From Triatoma infestans (taxonomy: Eukaryota > Arthropoda > Insecta > Hemiptera > Reduviidae), in NCBI GenBank assembly GCA_011037195.1, contig JAAEAF010000203.1, forward strand, positions 186,001 to 250,000: a DNA stretch of 64,000 bases, read 5' to 3'. A model generated the notes under the pieces. It saw nothing but the letters and a program-made list of their open reading frames with translations, had not been told where the DNA came from and did not search any database. Below are positions 10,151 through 22,030 of this stretch, piece after piece. Made by a program: the position numbers and the translations under genes. Numbering within the stretch: the first letter of the stretch is position 1; each line of letters opens with the position of its first letter.

Positions 10151-10892
10151 AAATTGCACCACATATTCCAATTTGTGGTTATTATTGGCAATTATTAGTT
10201 ATTTTTGGTACAGAGCTGGTTCCTGTGAGCTCGTCTCTCTAGGTTCCTTCTTGTTTTTTACTGAAAAACATTTACCCAACACACATTTGTTACACATATT
10301 TACCCAATCAATTGATTAGCCTACTTGAAATTGCTTCCCAAGAGGCTTGTGGCATGTTTTAATTCCTTATTCTAATGTAATATACTTTTTCCTTTACGTT
10401 CCAATTACTTCTTTTTTCTCTTTGATAATAAAGACGTATAAAAATCTATTGTAGTGTAAAAATTATGGTTTTACGAAGTAAAAGAACATTGGCCATGGTA
10501 CTATATAGTGGCACTAAGTTACAGTGCCACTCATAAACTAACTGCCATTTAGAAGTTTTTGACAAATGGTAGTTTTCCAGAAGTATAACATCATTTTAAG
10601 TTTTCAGTACTATGTGGAAGAACAATGATAACATTTCACTTTTCTTAACAAGCATTACGTCATTTCCACTGCTGCCAATTTGGTCTTTAAGTGGCTGCAA
10701 GTTTTTGGTGCTCTGTGTATGTGTAGTAATTTGCACTAAAGTACAAATGTTTATTTGTTTGCCTCATGTTAATTATAGTTTTAATAACTATAGTTTATTC
10801 TATAAGAAAATTATTATTTCCCGGAGTTTGTTTGTCATCTGGTGCAGAATTCTTTGTGAAATTGTAGGTAGATTTAGTTGGGAAGTTTTTCT
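10151..10892. other. AT-rich stretch without a gene
   Basis: I see no gene or named repeat here. Open frames at 10056-10319 and 10612-10899 have no recognisable motif. Confidence 0.45.
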
Positions 10893-11857
10893 TTCATGAA
10901 AATCACATGACTTTCTCTTCCTGCAATTCTCGAAATTCTAAATGATAAGTTTTCTTCAAAAGTATTCCCCTGCCTTCATTATTATGCAGATATCAGAGCC
11001 GACGTCATAATGAAATGGCAGTTTAGAGAAAATCCTGAATGAATTTCCATCCTCTCTTGGAGCCGATTTGCAGAAATTATCTTGGAAAAGGATTAGTCAA
11101 AGAGCTCTGTGTGTGTGAGCAGTTAATGTGCCAAGTATAAAAGAAACCCGCGGAGATAAGTGCGGAAAAATTGAAAAAATGAAACAGCTACACGAAATTC
11201 TCACATGAATGTTCTCAACCTTGGAATTTTTGCAACTTAAATAGGTCATATAACTTGTATAGTATACTGAAATGACTCTCTTTGAAAGGAAGCATAGCAT
11301 TATTCATCAGAACACTCCGAATATCAATTTTCGCAGAAATGATACTAAACAATTTGTCTGTGAAGTTAGCGTACCAAATTTAAAGGAAATCGTTGTAGTG
11401 GCTTTTGAGAAAATTACAAAAGACTCAATATTTATGTAGCAGGTAAGACCATATATTATACTGAAGAAGTACTTTCCAAGCATAACGTTACTATTCCCCC
11501 AGAACCTCGAAAAATCACCTTTCCTGGGAAAATGTTTGTTATAAAAGTGATAGGTATTTATGTGTGTAGATAGTATATAAAGTTTAAAGAAAATCGTTGG
11601 AGCCGTTTTCGAGAAAGAAAAAAAAAACATTCAGTAAAGACGGACTTCCGGTTTATGGATTCTGCTCGGAATCTGATACGGTCGATATGCCTAAATGGCA
11701 TTCATTACATAACACACAGACACACAGCATTCGCTAAAAACATTTTGTTCGTATACAGGGTGAACTCAAAACAAGTATTTCCGTTGATAATTCAGTTTCG
11801 AAAATCTGGCTGATCGCAATACTTCCTGTTACTAGGAGTAAAAGAAAGTAAAAAGTG
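10893..11857 (+). repeat. Family A copy, near full length
   Basis: The 5' side CACATGACTTTCTCTTCCTG lies at about 10903. The internal module occurs twice (AAAATCGTTGGAGCCG near 11590). The 3' end CTTCCTGTTACTAGGAGT with AAAAGAAAGTAAA finishes at about 11853. No coding capacity. Confidence 0.75.
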
Positions 11858-11947
11858 ATAGTCCTTCTTGTGTGTACTACGAATGACAAAAGATTAAATT
11901 CCGTCCGTGGCCATATTCGAGAAACAATCGCACACAAAAAAAAATAC

Positions 11948-12415
11948 AAATCTCCGTGAACACTCACCCATGACTTTATTTTAATGCAATTGACATAGTT
12001 TTATTATTTATTTTACACGACATTACTCAGTTACGAATTTCACATGTAACTGAAAATTATAATAAAAAATGTTGTACTTGCGATAAGCTGATTTTCATCA
12101 AACTCGTAATTTTGGCGTAACATTAAATACTTATTAATATTCCTCAGCTCACCCATCCCCTAAAACTTAAATGCACTTTTCCGGAGAAATATTTCAAATA
12201 AATGTTACAGCTCCTTTTATGTTTAGCTGATGTTTCGATGATGGTTGATGTTAGTAGTTTATGTTTAGTTCAAGTTTAATAGATATTGGTAATCGTATCG
12301 ATTTTGACCAAAACTTTATTGTCGCGTCCCCTAGCAGCATCTAAACGAAATAACAAGTTTCACATTTCTGATATTTTCCGCTTTTGAGTTTCCTGACTGT
12401 ACATATACAAACCAA
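11948..12415 (+). repeat. Family A copy, partial
   Basis: It begins GTGAACACTCACCCATGACT and runs through TCACCCATCCCC and GGAGAAATATTTC to the block before the 3' end. It ends against an inverted copy at 12416. Confidence 0.65.
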
Positions 12416-12850
12416 CTTTACTTTCTCTTGTTCCCAGTAAAGGAAAGTATTGTCATGGTAACAAATTGAGTTTCACCGGAAATATGTATTGAGGTCCTCT
12501 GAGCGCGAAAAAAAGAACTATTTAACAAGTGGTCTTTGTGTGTGTGTGTGTGTTTGCGTGAGAACAAAGTATATCTCAAAAACGAAAAGCCGCAGAAGGT
12601 TCAAATTCGGTATTCCGTTTAGGTAACAGTACCGCATCTGAAATCAAGGTTCCGATCTAGTGATACTTTACTGAATGTTTTTATTTTTATGGTTTTTTAA
12701 CAATTTTCTCGAAAACGACTCAAAGGATTTTCATTACTTTGTGTACTATCTACTCACATAAACACCTATCATTTTTGTTGTGGTGGTTGTTCCGCAGAGC
12801 TGGAAAGCATCAGAGAAATTTTCCGTGATAGCCTGCTTCTTTTTTGTGGT

Positions 12851-12888
12851 CATCGATCGGTTTCGGGCGTTCGCCCATCTTCAGAATG
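12851..12888 (-). ncRNA. Hammerhead-like motif, left arm
   Basis: On the minus strand: CTGAAGA, T, GGGC-GAAC-GCCC, GAAACCGATC, GATG. The core is intact. Stem III is ACCGAT instead of the palindrome ACCGGT, so this arm is probably weaker than its partner at 13017-13054. Confidence 0.65.
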
Positions 12889-13016
12889 CATTTGTCAGAC
12901 AGTGAGATAACACAGACTTGCACAGAGCAAATTCAGTTTACACACTCAGTGTAGTGTACATGTGTAAACTAAATTTGCTCTGTGCAAGTCTGTGTTGTCA
13001 CACTGTCTGAAAAACG

Positions 13017-13054
13017 CATCCTGAAGATGGGCGAACGCCCGAAACCGGTCGATG
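13017..13054 (+). ncRNA. Hammerhead-like motif, right arm
   Basis: Stem I CATC (13017-13020) pairs with GATG (13051-13054). The core CTGAAGA is at 13021-13027. Stem II is GGGC/GCCC with a GAAC loop. Then come GAAA, the self-complementary stem III ACCGGT, and cleavage-site C13050. A loopless palindromic stem III is the pattern thought to work as a dimer. Confidence 0.75.
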
Positions 13055-13200
13055 ACCACAAAAAGAAGCAGGCTATCACGGAAAATGTCTCTGAAAAACG
13101 TATTACTTTTATTTGAAACATTTTCCCGGAAAAATTGATTTATTTTTTTCGAGTTTCTGAGGGAATAGTAATAAAAAGCATTCCTCTTAAGTATCATTCC

Positions 13201-13768
13201 AATGTATTATTCTGCCACTAATATAATATGTTAGAAGCATTGCTATAATTCTAAATTTGTAGAAAAGCTGAATTGTGTTTTACAAGTGGACAGTCAATTA
13301 ATAAAAACTAATACAAACAAACACCGACACATATACCAATCTAATCTTGTGCTCAAGGCTCAAAGTCCTTCTCATTGTTTGTGTCTAACACTGTAATAGA
13401 TTAGAAAAAACTAATTAATAGTGCATTTGTGAGAATCTTTATGCATTAATCTACCGTTTTTGCCAGTACTGCAATTTTTAATTATTTTTGCTGTTGTAAG
13501 ATAAATTAATTCAAACAAATTTATTAAATTAAACTCTAGAGAAAAATTTTAACCATAAATAAAATGTAGAAATCAACACAAATAATCAAATATAAGTTTT
13601 GAAAATAATGCCAACATGAAATTTAACTTAACATGCTTACGCTATCTCTTTCTTACCTGTTTCACATACGTCCGTTGTATGAACGGATTTTATTAGCAAA
13701 ATAAAACTTCGTGTATGAAATTCATTTATTACATTACTTTTTAAGATTATTGTAATTGTTTAGTATTA
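13201..13768. other. AT-rich stretch without a gene
   Basis: I see no recognisable feature. Confidence 0.45.
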
Positions 13769-14401
13769 TTACTTTCTCTTACTAGTGATAGTAAGAGGAA
13801 GTGTTGCGATCGTGCCAGATTTTTGAAATTGAGTTTTAACTGGAAATACGTTTTGAGTTACCCTGGTTTTTAGAAAATGGTCTGTATGTATGTGAAAGAA
13901 TATCTCAAAAACGAAAAGTTACAGGAAGCGAAAAACGAAAAACAGGAAGCTCAAACTTGGTGTTCTGAGTAGGTACTACCACAGCATCAACCGGAAATGC
14001 CACTTGCGGAATAGTTTTTTCAGTTTTTTTTTGTGATTTTCTCGAAAACAGCTCCAACGATTTTCTTTAACTTGTTATATGAACTACACGTACAAAGAGC
14101 TACAATGGTTATTTGAATCATTTCTCCGGAAAAATTCGTTAAAGGGCACTTTTGGGGGAGAGGTGGCGTAATGGTTTCCTCTAAAGTGCTATTTTAGTTC
14201 AACAATGTGTTATACAAATCTGCCAACTAAATAATATTAATTGGAATTTTACAACTTGCCAAAACTTCCAGGATTGCAACTTTACTGATTTGGGTTTTGT
14301 GATTCTCCATAAAAATGCCGACGGCTTAAACACCAATCAGAATTGTAAGTGTATTTTTCATTTTTCATAAGAGAAAGTTGTGTGAGTGTTTCACAACAGA
14401 T
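13769..14401 (-). repeat. Family A copy, short but with both ends
   Basis: The inverted 3' hairpin is CTCTTACT (13776-13783) / AGTAAGAG (13790-13797) with a 6-base loop. The inverted 5' end GTGTGAGTGTTTCACAACAGA finishes at 14400. At about 630 bp it has one internal module instead of two, which supports the idea that module number varies between copies. The right flank is a T-run. Confidence 0.85.
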
Positions 14402-14764
14402 TTTTTTTTCTGTTGAATACGTGAATGGATCCTTAATCCAGGATAAGTTCTGGAATTTTAATGCCGTAGGATGCACATTAATGTTGTTCCTGATTGATTT
14501 CATATTCTCATCCATCGTCAGAGAAAGGCTATCAAATTAATATAGAGAGTTTAACTTCGACTTAATGTTTCTATAAAAGTGTAGTGCGTGTCGTGCGGTC
14601 ACAACTCAGTTTAATATTTTGGAAGTGAAGTACTTTCACATTCTCAGAGAGAGAAAATTGATTTCGCCCTGTGATGATATCACACTGTTGTTTATCAAGT
14701 CAATCTCCTGGTACAGGATGTTCGTGTACCAGGGAATACACAATCATTTTGAAGATTGCAGTGA
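14402..14764. other. Spacer without a gene
   Basis: I see no recognisable feature other than a short inverted repeat, TGGTACAGGATGTTCGTGTACCA, whose arms are TGGTACA and TGTACCA near 14709-14731. Confidence 0.4.
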
Positions 14765-15045
14765 ATATTGTTAAAATTCGTGAGGTTCGGCCAGAAATAA
14801 TAAAAAAAAAACACAAGAAAAATTTATTATCTTTTTCAAGGCAAGAATGGATGCTGACTCTGTAATCATCAACAAAGTGCAATGAGGCAGTCACATTTTA
14901 GTCACTAAGGCAGCTCTATACAACATTTACATTATACTTTGCACACAATACATTCAGAATACAATTTTGTCTTGAAAAAGACAATAAATTTAACGAAACG
15001 TTGGCAATAATTCTTTTTTTTTCCACTTTTGGCTGAACCTCACTG
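14765..15045. mobile_element. Penelope-derived inverted pair
   Basis: The left arm (CGTGAGGTTCGGCCAGAA and TTTATTATCTTTTTCAAG) mirrors the right arm (CTTGAAAAAGACAATAAA and TTGGCTGAACCTCACTG). The right arm keeps CTTGAAAAAGAC ... CGAAACGTTGG, a decayed version of the hammerhead block seen at 9485. No coding sequence. Confidence 0.55.
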
Positions 15046-15923
15046 AAATAGGATTGGAAGACCTAGAGATAACACAAAATTGAGAACTTCTTTCGCTACA
15101 TAGGCCAGACTTGAGTGGGAGACTCCATATATATGCAGCTAAGCTAGCCCTACAGAGTCAGTCTTACAACAGTCTTTAGAACAGTTTATATAGCAGTTAC
15201 ACCACGTCAGCAACTAACTACTTCCCATCTCTTTACTCAGTGTAAGTCTCTAATTTCTATTTACATGTAAAGTCCTGGCAATTTGTTTCTCTATTTTATT
15301 ATACGGTGTTCAGCATTCATTCTAGCTTATTTCTCAAAGACCTTTCCTCACTAATTTTTCTTCTTCTAAAACCTATTATACTCACGAATTTCAACAGTAT
15401 AATATCTAACGGCCGATAAACAACGTTAAACATTAATTGCAATGGATTTTGATTTTATAGTCATCACCTTTGTAAATTTACATTAGAGATATTTATTTGA
15501 CATGACCTCTATACAGCAATATTTCGTGTGTTGTAATAAATGCTGCGAAAATAAATTAAGACATACATGATCAAGTTCACGAGATATAAATTAATTAATC
15601 ATAATAAATTAGAATTGATCAATTATAAATTTATATATATTTTTTCTAAAAATGCAAATAAATATGATCCATTTATTTTTGTTCTGTTTCAATTTGTTAT
15701 ACAGTTGAAAAGTTTATTTTCTCAATAGTAATTAATCACATATTCATCAGTTTATTAAGAAGTATTAATCTACATTCCATTAATACCGTTTATCTCTTGT
15801 TTAATATATTTATCGAAATACTTAACAAGCAAACAAAAAAATTGATAGTCTATAATCTAGATAAAATTTATCTTCAGACATAAAATAATTAATAGGCATT
15901 TATTAAATAGATAATAATATTTT
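15046..15923. other. AT-rich stretch, possible LTR-like fragment at its start
   Basis: No gene. About 15125-15255 has a TATATATG element followed by repeated CAGTC/CACGTCAG words, loosely like 54580-54690. This could be an LTR remnant, but nothing confirms it. The remainder is AT-rich and featureless. Confidence 0.3.
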
Positions 15924-16200
15924 TACTTTCTCTTACTGCCATAAAAACAAAGTATTGCGATTGGGTGATTAAAAATCGGCTGGGTGGAGCAAACACATAA
16001 CTTTCTCATACACCACCCAATTATTATTCACAACAATTCTATGTGAGAAATTTTCTTTAAACTTGCAATCTTTAATTAACTGAGCTTGCCATAAAAAGGG
16101 TGGTAGATGGCGTTCTCAGTCGCAACTAAAGCTTGTAGCGGTAGTTTAAACTTTGACCTAACAGACAGGTCCCCAGAATCCCTCTAAAATCAGTTTTGCA
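15924..16200. repeat. Family A end fragments, back to back
   Basis: An inverted 3' end (TTTACTTTCTCTTACTGCC, then AAAGTATTGCGATTGG) is followed within 60 bp by a plus-strand 5' block (AACACATAACTTTCTCATAC). Further weak matches extend to about 16200. Confidence 0.55.
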
Positions 16201-16261
16201 TGAAAAATCTTTTATGCTCTTCATTGTTGTATTTGGAATGAAAGGGTACTCAACACTAACT

Positions 16262-16700
16262 TAAAAGGTGTTGTTCTGCTCGGACAGTCAAGCTGCAATA
16301 AAGGCGCTTCGTTCTAGGTTAATACTAGAATGTTCTAAAAGACTTAAAGAGCTTTCTTCTCTGAAGGATGTGCTTCTAGTCTGGATACCAGGTGTTATGG
16401 AAATTTTCGGGAATGAGGAAGTGAATAGGTTGATCTAATTAGGCGCCTCTCTCCATTTCATTAGTCTCGAGCCTGCTATTAGTATGTCTTGAGGCATATG
16501 TCTGTCCAAGTTTTCAGTCATGGATAGGTTCACAGCATTCAACCCTATGATGAGCAAGCGGTTTATCGGCAGTCTGAGATGCCTATTGTGGTTTAAGGAG
16601 ACACCTCTACGTAATGGGGCTCATGCCAGACCTCTTTTGTGAGTTTGTGAGTCAGAGGAGGAACTACCCCATCTTCCTAAACGCTTGTAATCTCTCGCCT
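16262..16700 (+). pseudogene. RNase H and C-terminal relic of a LINE
   Basis: The frame from about 16270 reads FCSDSQAAIKALRSRL, then VLLVWIPGVMEIFGNEEVNR. This is the second half of a retrotransposon RNase H: the conserved SDSQAAI segment and the WxPGH..I.GNE segment, with the His of PGH changed to Val. A stop follows near 16437. About 16640-16670 encodes VCESEEELPHL, resembling the zinc-finger end of LINE ORF2. The piece is old and broken. It could belong to the I or R1/LOA groups; I cannot tell which. Confidence 0.65.
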
Positions 16701-17509
16701 TGACAAGTCTCCGTACCTGTAGCTCTTAGAAGGGGGCAATCGAAGGAGCAAATCTGGTCATTGGCAGAAAAAGTTAAAGAGAGTCGGAGGACTAGTCCAG
16801 CATCCCGCTTAAAAAATGTGCCTGGCTGCCATTCACTCTCATTCAAACGGCATTCGAACAACCATCAATGCTCAGCGACCATCGTTCTCACATCTCACTC
16901 AGCCACCTAGTCTATCACTCACTTCTCGCACAACCATCAAGTTTGAAATTATCTCTTCTCTAAATTATACAGTGTAAAGTCCTTGCAGGACTACACAATA
17001 TCTCTCGCAACAGTGACTAGTAAGTCTAACTTATCTCAGCCTGACTTTTCTCTTCTGTCCAACTCCCAAAAACATCCACTACATATTCAAATGATTTTTT
17101 TTTCTCCAGTCATAAATCATACAGGAATTCGTATTCATCTGTTTTTGTTTAACATACCAGCACTTTCTTTTCTTCCGACATGCCATACTATTCTAAACTG
17201 GTTTTCAGTAGCTTGTAGTTGTGCTCCAATAAGAAATTGAGGGGTCGAAATTATCTATCCAAATTGCACTAAAAATGGTTTCCTCACTTCGTTGGATAGT
17301 AACATCTGAATCATGACTAGTCTTTTTTGTTTTTTTAACCTCATCGCATTACTACAATAATTCTAGTACAAATAATTCAAGACACTCGGCTCAAAATGAT
17401 TCATTTCACATTCCTATGAACTCAGTATATACATTTTTTTTTATACCGAAAACAAAAGACATATATACTACATAGATTTATCTATGTAACCTTTGGTAAT
17501 TATAAACAT
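16701..17509. other. Spacer without a recognisable gene
   Basis: Some of 16700-16860 may still be decayed LINE 3' sequence. An 85-codon frame at 16983-17240 has no recognisable motif. Confidence 0.4.
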
Positions 17510-17775
17510 ATACGCAGTGTTTGTACACACAATAGTTACTTCCGGTTTACCGAGTTTGACCAAATTCTTAAAGTCAGATTTGCCGGTAGTACTTAAACGA
17601 AATATCAAGTTTGAAAACTTTCCGAGATTTTCCAAATTCTGAGTTATTCTGACCACAGACAAACAGACATAGAGACTAATTGGTAAAAACCACTTGTTCG
17701 TGCTCTGAGAACTTTAAAACACATATTACTGGTGAAATCTCAATTCTGAAAATTTGACACAATTACAGTCCACAA
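17510..17775 (+). repeat. Family A 3' part
   Basis: It runs from ACTTCCGGTTTACCGAGTTT through AACGAAATATCAAGTTTG and a diverged microsatellite position to ATTACTGGTGAAATCTCAAT. Confidence 0.6.
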
Positions 17776-18519
17776 TTACATCCATACCTACTTGCTGAAC
17801 TTCAGAAGGAAGAATGCAGTCTGAGAGATGAAATGGGAAGATATAATCCAGTTTAGACAATACAACAAGTTATTACGTGTTCAGTTGGTGGCAAACTACA
17901 AGGTAATCTAAGTTCTCTAGTGAAGATCTAACTGGGTATTATATGGACTATTTGAAAAAAAAGTTTTGTTTTTTCATTCGCACACATGAACCATGATCGA
18001 GACGTGTTTCAAGTTTTATTGGATATCAAGTGTATAGGGAGAGGGGCCAGGAGCAAGGATACTTCACAATATTTCTCTATCACACTACTCTTGTAAAGTT
18101 CTAGCAATCATTTCAAATCTACTATTTTGATAGTAGACTCGATACTTTTTCTTTTCTTTTTTTACAAAAGTTCTTTTTGTGGGGGAGGGTAAGAAAGAAG
18201 TGCTGGAAGGCAGATAAATTGAGAAAATAACTTGTTACAGGTACATATTTCTCAGATAATTGGGAAAAGAAAGGTGGTTTTTATTTTTTAAGTTGAACTA
18301 GTAGTTCGATATGAAATGGTGAGAACGAGTTGTCTCTTGAATTTGTCCTCATATTAGATTCAAAGCTTTCAACCATTTTCACCAAAATCAATGGCCGACT
18401 TATACTGTATTTAAATCACTATACTTACTCCGCGGTATTTACCAGCAAGTATTTGTGATTGTTTTAATTACATGGTTCGTGGTCTCTAGAATACGAGGAA
18501 ATTTTTTTTTTAACGAATA
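17776..18519. other. Stretch without a gene
   Basis: I see no recognisable feature. Confidence 0.4.
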
Positions 18520-18840
18520 ATATGCATGAGTGTTTGAACAGAACCATGAATCGCGAAAAAGTGTAAAATCCTTCAGGAAGCTGTAACTTTGTAAATTTGC
18601 GAAATCACACAATGACTATTCATTTTTTCACGATTTTCTAGAATACAACTCCACCGATTTTCTTTAGATCTTTACACCTTTATTCGTTATGTTCAAGATT
18701 TTTCTTTACACCTTTATTCGTTATGTTCATTTATAAAGGCTAATCGTTTTTATTCGCAACATTTTCCACCAGAAAAATGGATTTTCGGAAAGAAATGTAA
18801 CGGTAAGATTTCCTTTAAAGTGATGCTGGAGTATTCTGTT
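18520..18840 (-). repeat. Diverged Family A fragment
   Basis: Inverted Family A blocks (CAGGAAGCTGTAACTTTG, TCACGATTTTCTAGAATACA, CACCGATTTTCTTTA). About 18660-18730 contains a short local duplication of TTTACACCTTTATTCGTTAT. Confidence 0.5.
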
Positions 18841-19109
18841 TGAGTCATGAACTCAAGACACCTGAACATACGTGAAACCAGCTACGGGTAAAAGCAATTT
18901 TACTGGCAAAATAGTGAGGCACGAGGGAAACCAAATAATAAAAGAATTAATAATAAAAATATAAATGAAATTACAATCTAATGAAGATGTGAAGAAGCAT
19001 AGACGCTGAAGCTAAAAAAATTGTATTTTTATCGTTCTATGGATGAGGTAAACGATCCTTGAATAACTCGGAAGAAGTTACAAGTCTTAATAAAACTTAA
19101 TAAAGAAAT

Positions 19110-19592
19110 TTTCTTCAAAATAGTAGAACCATATATTATACTGAAATGGTACTCTAGGGGGAAGATTAACACTACTGTCCGCCCATAATACCCAAAAAAT
19201 CAATTTTCCCGGGAAACTGTTTCAAACAAAAGTGATAGGTATTTATATATGAAGATAGTATACGAAGTTTAAAGAAAATCGTAGGAGCCGTTTTCGAGAA
19301 AATCAAATAAAACTTGAAAAAACCGTTCATTCAAATCGTACGTCCGGATGTTGCCTAAAATCTTCGTGCCTGATTCAGTGGTAATACCAAGTTTTTGCTT
19401 CCTGTGACTTTTCATTTTTGATATATTCTGTTAACACACACACACACACACACACACAAATCATTCGCTGAAACATTTGTTTCGCATATAGGGGACCTCA
19501 AAACATGTATTTCCGGTGAAAACTCTATTTAAAACATCTGGCACGATCGCAATACTTCCTCTTATTAAGGGTGTAAGAAGAAGTAACGAGAT
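19110..19592 (+). repeat. Family A copy, 3' two thirds
   Basis: It runs from ACCATATATTATACTGAAAT through AAAATCGTAGGAGCCG, a (CA)n tract at 19435-19459 and the GGGGACCTCAAAACATG block to the end CTTCCTCTTATTAAGGGTG near 19580. Confidence 0.75.
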
Positions 19593-20640
19593 GACGCCCA
19601 AAATTACTACATTTTTCTATGGTTAGCTCCACTGTATGTTTGTAAACGTAGCAATTTTTAAGAAAATTTGTTAATTAAATTGTATTAATTATTACAAATA
19701 AGAGGTGCTCGAGTGAGGCTTTTTTTTTTAATTACATTCTGTATCGATAGTTACATTCGATTCGGTTCAGTAAAAGACGTGTTTTGTATTTCTTCCAATT
19801 AGTTTTTGAGTAATTTTCGTAGTAATTAGTATTAAAACATGGTTCACCCTCCACCTTAGCTGCTTAAAACGTTTTTCATGTATTTCAAGTTCATCTAATT
19901 AACATTGTTTATTTGTTCTGAGCATTTTTTTTTTAATGATTGAGCTAATTAGGGGATTATATCATCTTATCAGCTGTTTGATGATTCACCAGTCTATCTA
20001 GCAATAGTGAGCAATACAAATGAAAACAATGTAGATGTATTTATGAGTCATGATTTTTGCAATTACTTCATCCAACTGTCAGCTCTTAGTGTAAATTATA
20101 AAAACTTTTCTTTTTATACGCGTGTACGTAATTTTCTCGACATTTCTTCGATTTTCTTAAAAAAATTTTTTTTTTTTTGAGGTTCAGGAAAACCAGCAAG
20201 GTTAGGTTTTCCTCTAAAGTTCCATTTTCCGTACAGTATGTTGGTTTTACTGTCTTTATAATTAATATTGAAATTACAATTAAAAAACATGACTAGAATT
20301 CTAAAATTCAAGAGAGTTTTATGTTGGTGGAGGGGAAATTTTCTTGAAAACGAGTGCAAATATTTTCTTTAGTAAACTTGAATTTGCTAACCTGTGCTGT
20401 TTATAAACGTATCATTTTGATTTGAAAAAATATTTTGGAAAAATGGATACCACCAGATTGTGACGTTAGGTTTCAAATTTTTTGGGAGGTTTGTTCAGTG
20501 CCATTCAGGACTACAATATAATTACTTTAAGTACTATCTGCTATGGGTGATAAGCAACATGCACTGCCACTGTTGCTACATTTATGTTGAAAAATTTCTA
20601 GTTTATTGAAAACAGTAAGAGAAAATTGTGTGAATGCATC
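19593..20640. other. AT-rich stretch, weak Family A similarity
   Basis: No gene. Part of 20180-20500 carries distant Family A words (GGTTTTCCTCTAAAGTTCC, CATTTTGATTTGAAAAA). The rest is featureless. Confidence 0.4.
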
Positions 20641-21215
20641 ACAGCAGACTAGAAGAAACAGGAAGTATTGTCATCGTGCCAGATTTTAGAAAGTGAGTTT
20701 TTACCGGATACATGTGTTGGGACACCCTGAATGAGAAAAAATGGTTTTAGCGAATGTCCGTGTGTGTGGTGTGTCATAGAATATCTCAAAAACGAAAAGT
20801 CGCAGGAACTACCACGTATCAGACACGAAGATTTCGGGCAAAATCCATCAACCAGAAATGTGCCATTACTAATTGTTTTTTTCATTTTTTCAGTATTTTT
20901 CTCGAAAACAGCTCCAACCATTTTCTTCAAACTTCTTTTAGTATTTGTACACATAAAGATCTATATTTTAATTGGAAACATTTTTCTGAAAAAACTGGGT
21001 CTGTCAGTTAGTTTAAATTTAAAAATTGCACAAACTTTGTTGGGTGCTCCACGTAAGGCGAGTCAAGTATACAATCATAATCCCACGACCATTTTAATGG
21101 CCAGCCGAACTAAACATTGTAACGTTGCAATTTTAAAGAAAATTTCTGGATTAAATATAGTAAGAGTAAGAGAAAGTCGTGTGAGGGTTTCACATGAGAT
21201 TTTTTTTTATCTTTG
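20641..21215 (-). repeat. Family A copy
   Basis: It starts near the inverted 3' block GGAAGTATTGTCATCGTGCC and ends with the inverted 5' terminus GTAAGAGAAAGTCGTGTGAG plus GGTTTCACATGAGAT at about 21200. The 161-codon frame across 20731-21216 is simply a translation of this repeat. Confidence 0.75.
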
Positions 21216-21589
21216 AAAATGGATGACATTTCCTCATACCTATCCAACTTGTATTTGTTTTAAAGAAAATAAGTAAATATACGAAGTATACAGCCTAATG
21301 ACATTGCAGGTGATATTACTCCCCACTACTGAGTGGAAATCCTTGAACTCAAAGATATCCTTCACAGGATCGTTAATTGCTCTCAATTTATTTTTTTATT
21401 TATTTTTTTTAACCGCAATTAGAACAATAATTATTTAATTTTACCTTCCTGCAAAATTCAGATTTCACTAAAAAAATTAAATAAATAGATACTTAAAAAA
21501 AATTAATGAATGTCTACTTAGTATAGAACTTGGAATTATCAATATTTTGTACAGAACATATTTTGCTTATATCATTGACCCAAATCCAG

Positions 21590-22030
21590 ATGTTATCCAC
21601 TGAATCATTCCAATTTTAAAGACAATCGTTGGAGCCGTTTATCGTGAAAATCCAAAAAACTCAGCAAAATATATCGTAAAGTCACTTCCAGTTGATCGAT
21701 CTCCTTCATTTGCGACTGTTAGTCCTGCCTTTAATTTGCATTATTAACGTAGTGGCACTTTAGAGGAAAGCAACTGCCTCACCCACGCAGAATACTTCAA
21801 ACCATGTATTTTCCTGGGCAAATTTTACAAATAGAAGTGATAGTCGTTAATGTGGGAAGATACCGTAAGAAATTAACCATTTACAAAAAAAAAAACGGGA
21901 AAAACAGAGAAAGTAAATAACATACAGAACAGTTGCACTTCCGGTTGGTGGAATTTGATCGAGTCCTTAATAGGGATCGATGGGTAAATAGTGGTTTCAA
22001 TTTTTTCTGCAACTCCTGTTCGAAGAACTC
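21590..22030 (+). repeat. Diverged Family A copy
   Basis: It carries AGACAATCGTTGGAGCCG, GTAAAGTCACTTCCAGTTG, the GCACTTTAGAGGAAAGCAAC block and CACTTCCGGTTGGTGGAA. The termini are not preserved. Confidence 0.55.

Larger units (their letters stand above)
12811..13093. mobile_element. Penelope-derived palindrome with two hammerhead motifs
   Basis: A nearly perfect 283-bp inverted repeat: CAGAGAAATTTTCCGTGATA at the left mirrors the right end TATCACGGAAAATGTCTCTG. The centre is near 12952. Each arm carries a hammerhead-like motif pointing outward, and there is no coding sequence. It is inserted in a Family A copy. I infer a non-autonomous head-to-head Penelope derivative with the same architecture as 7209-9647 but lacking any protein code. 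Confidence 0.75.
12416..13200 (-). repeat. Family A copy with an inserted Penelope-derived palindrome
   Basis: It starts TTACTTTCTCTTGTTCCC (inverted 3' end). The (GT)n tract is at 12536-12553. Family A sequence is broken at about 12780 by the 283-bp palindrome at 12811-13093 and resumes near 13100 (TTTTATTTGAAACATTTTCC). Confidence 0.7.

Noticed and set aside
20731..21216. 161-codon plus-strand open frame
   Set aside because: It lies entirely in a Family A copy, and equivalent frames in sister copies are broken. No protein motif.
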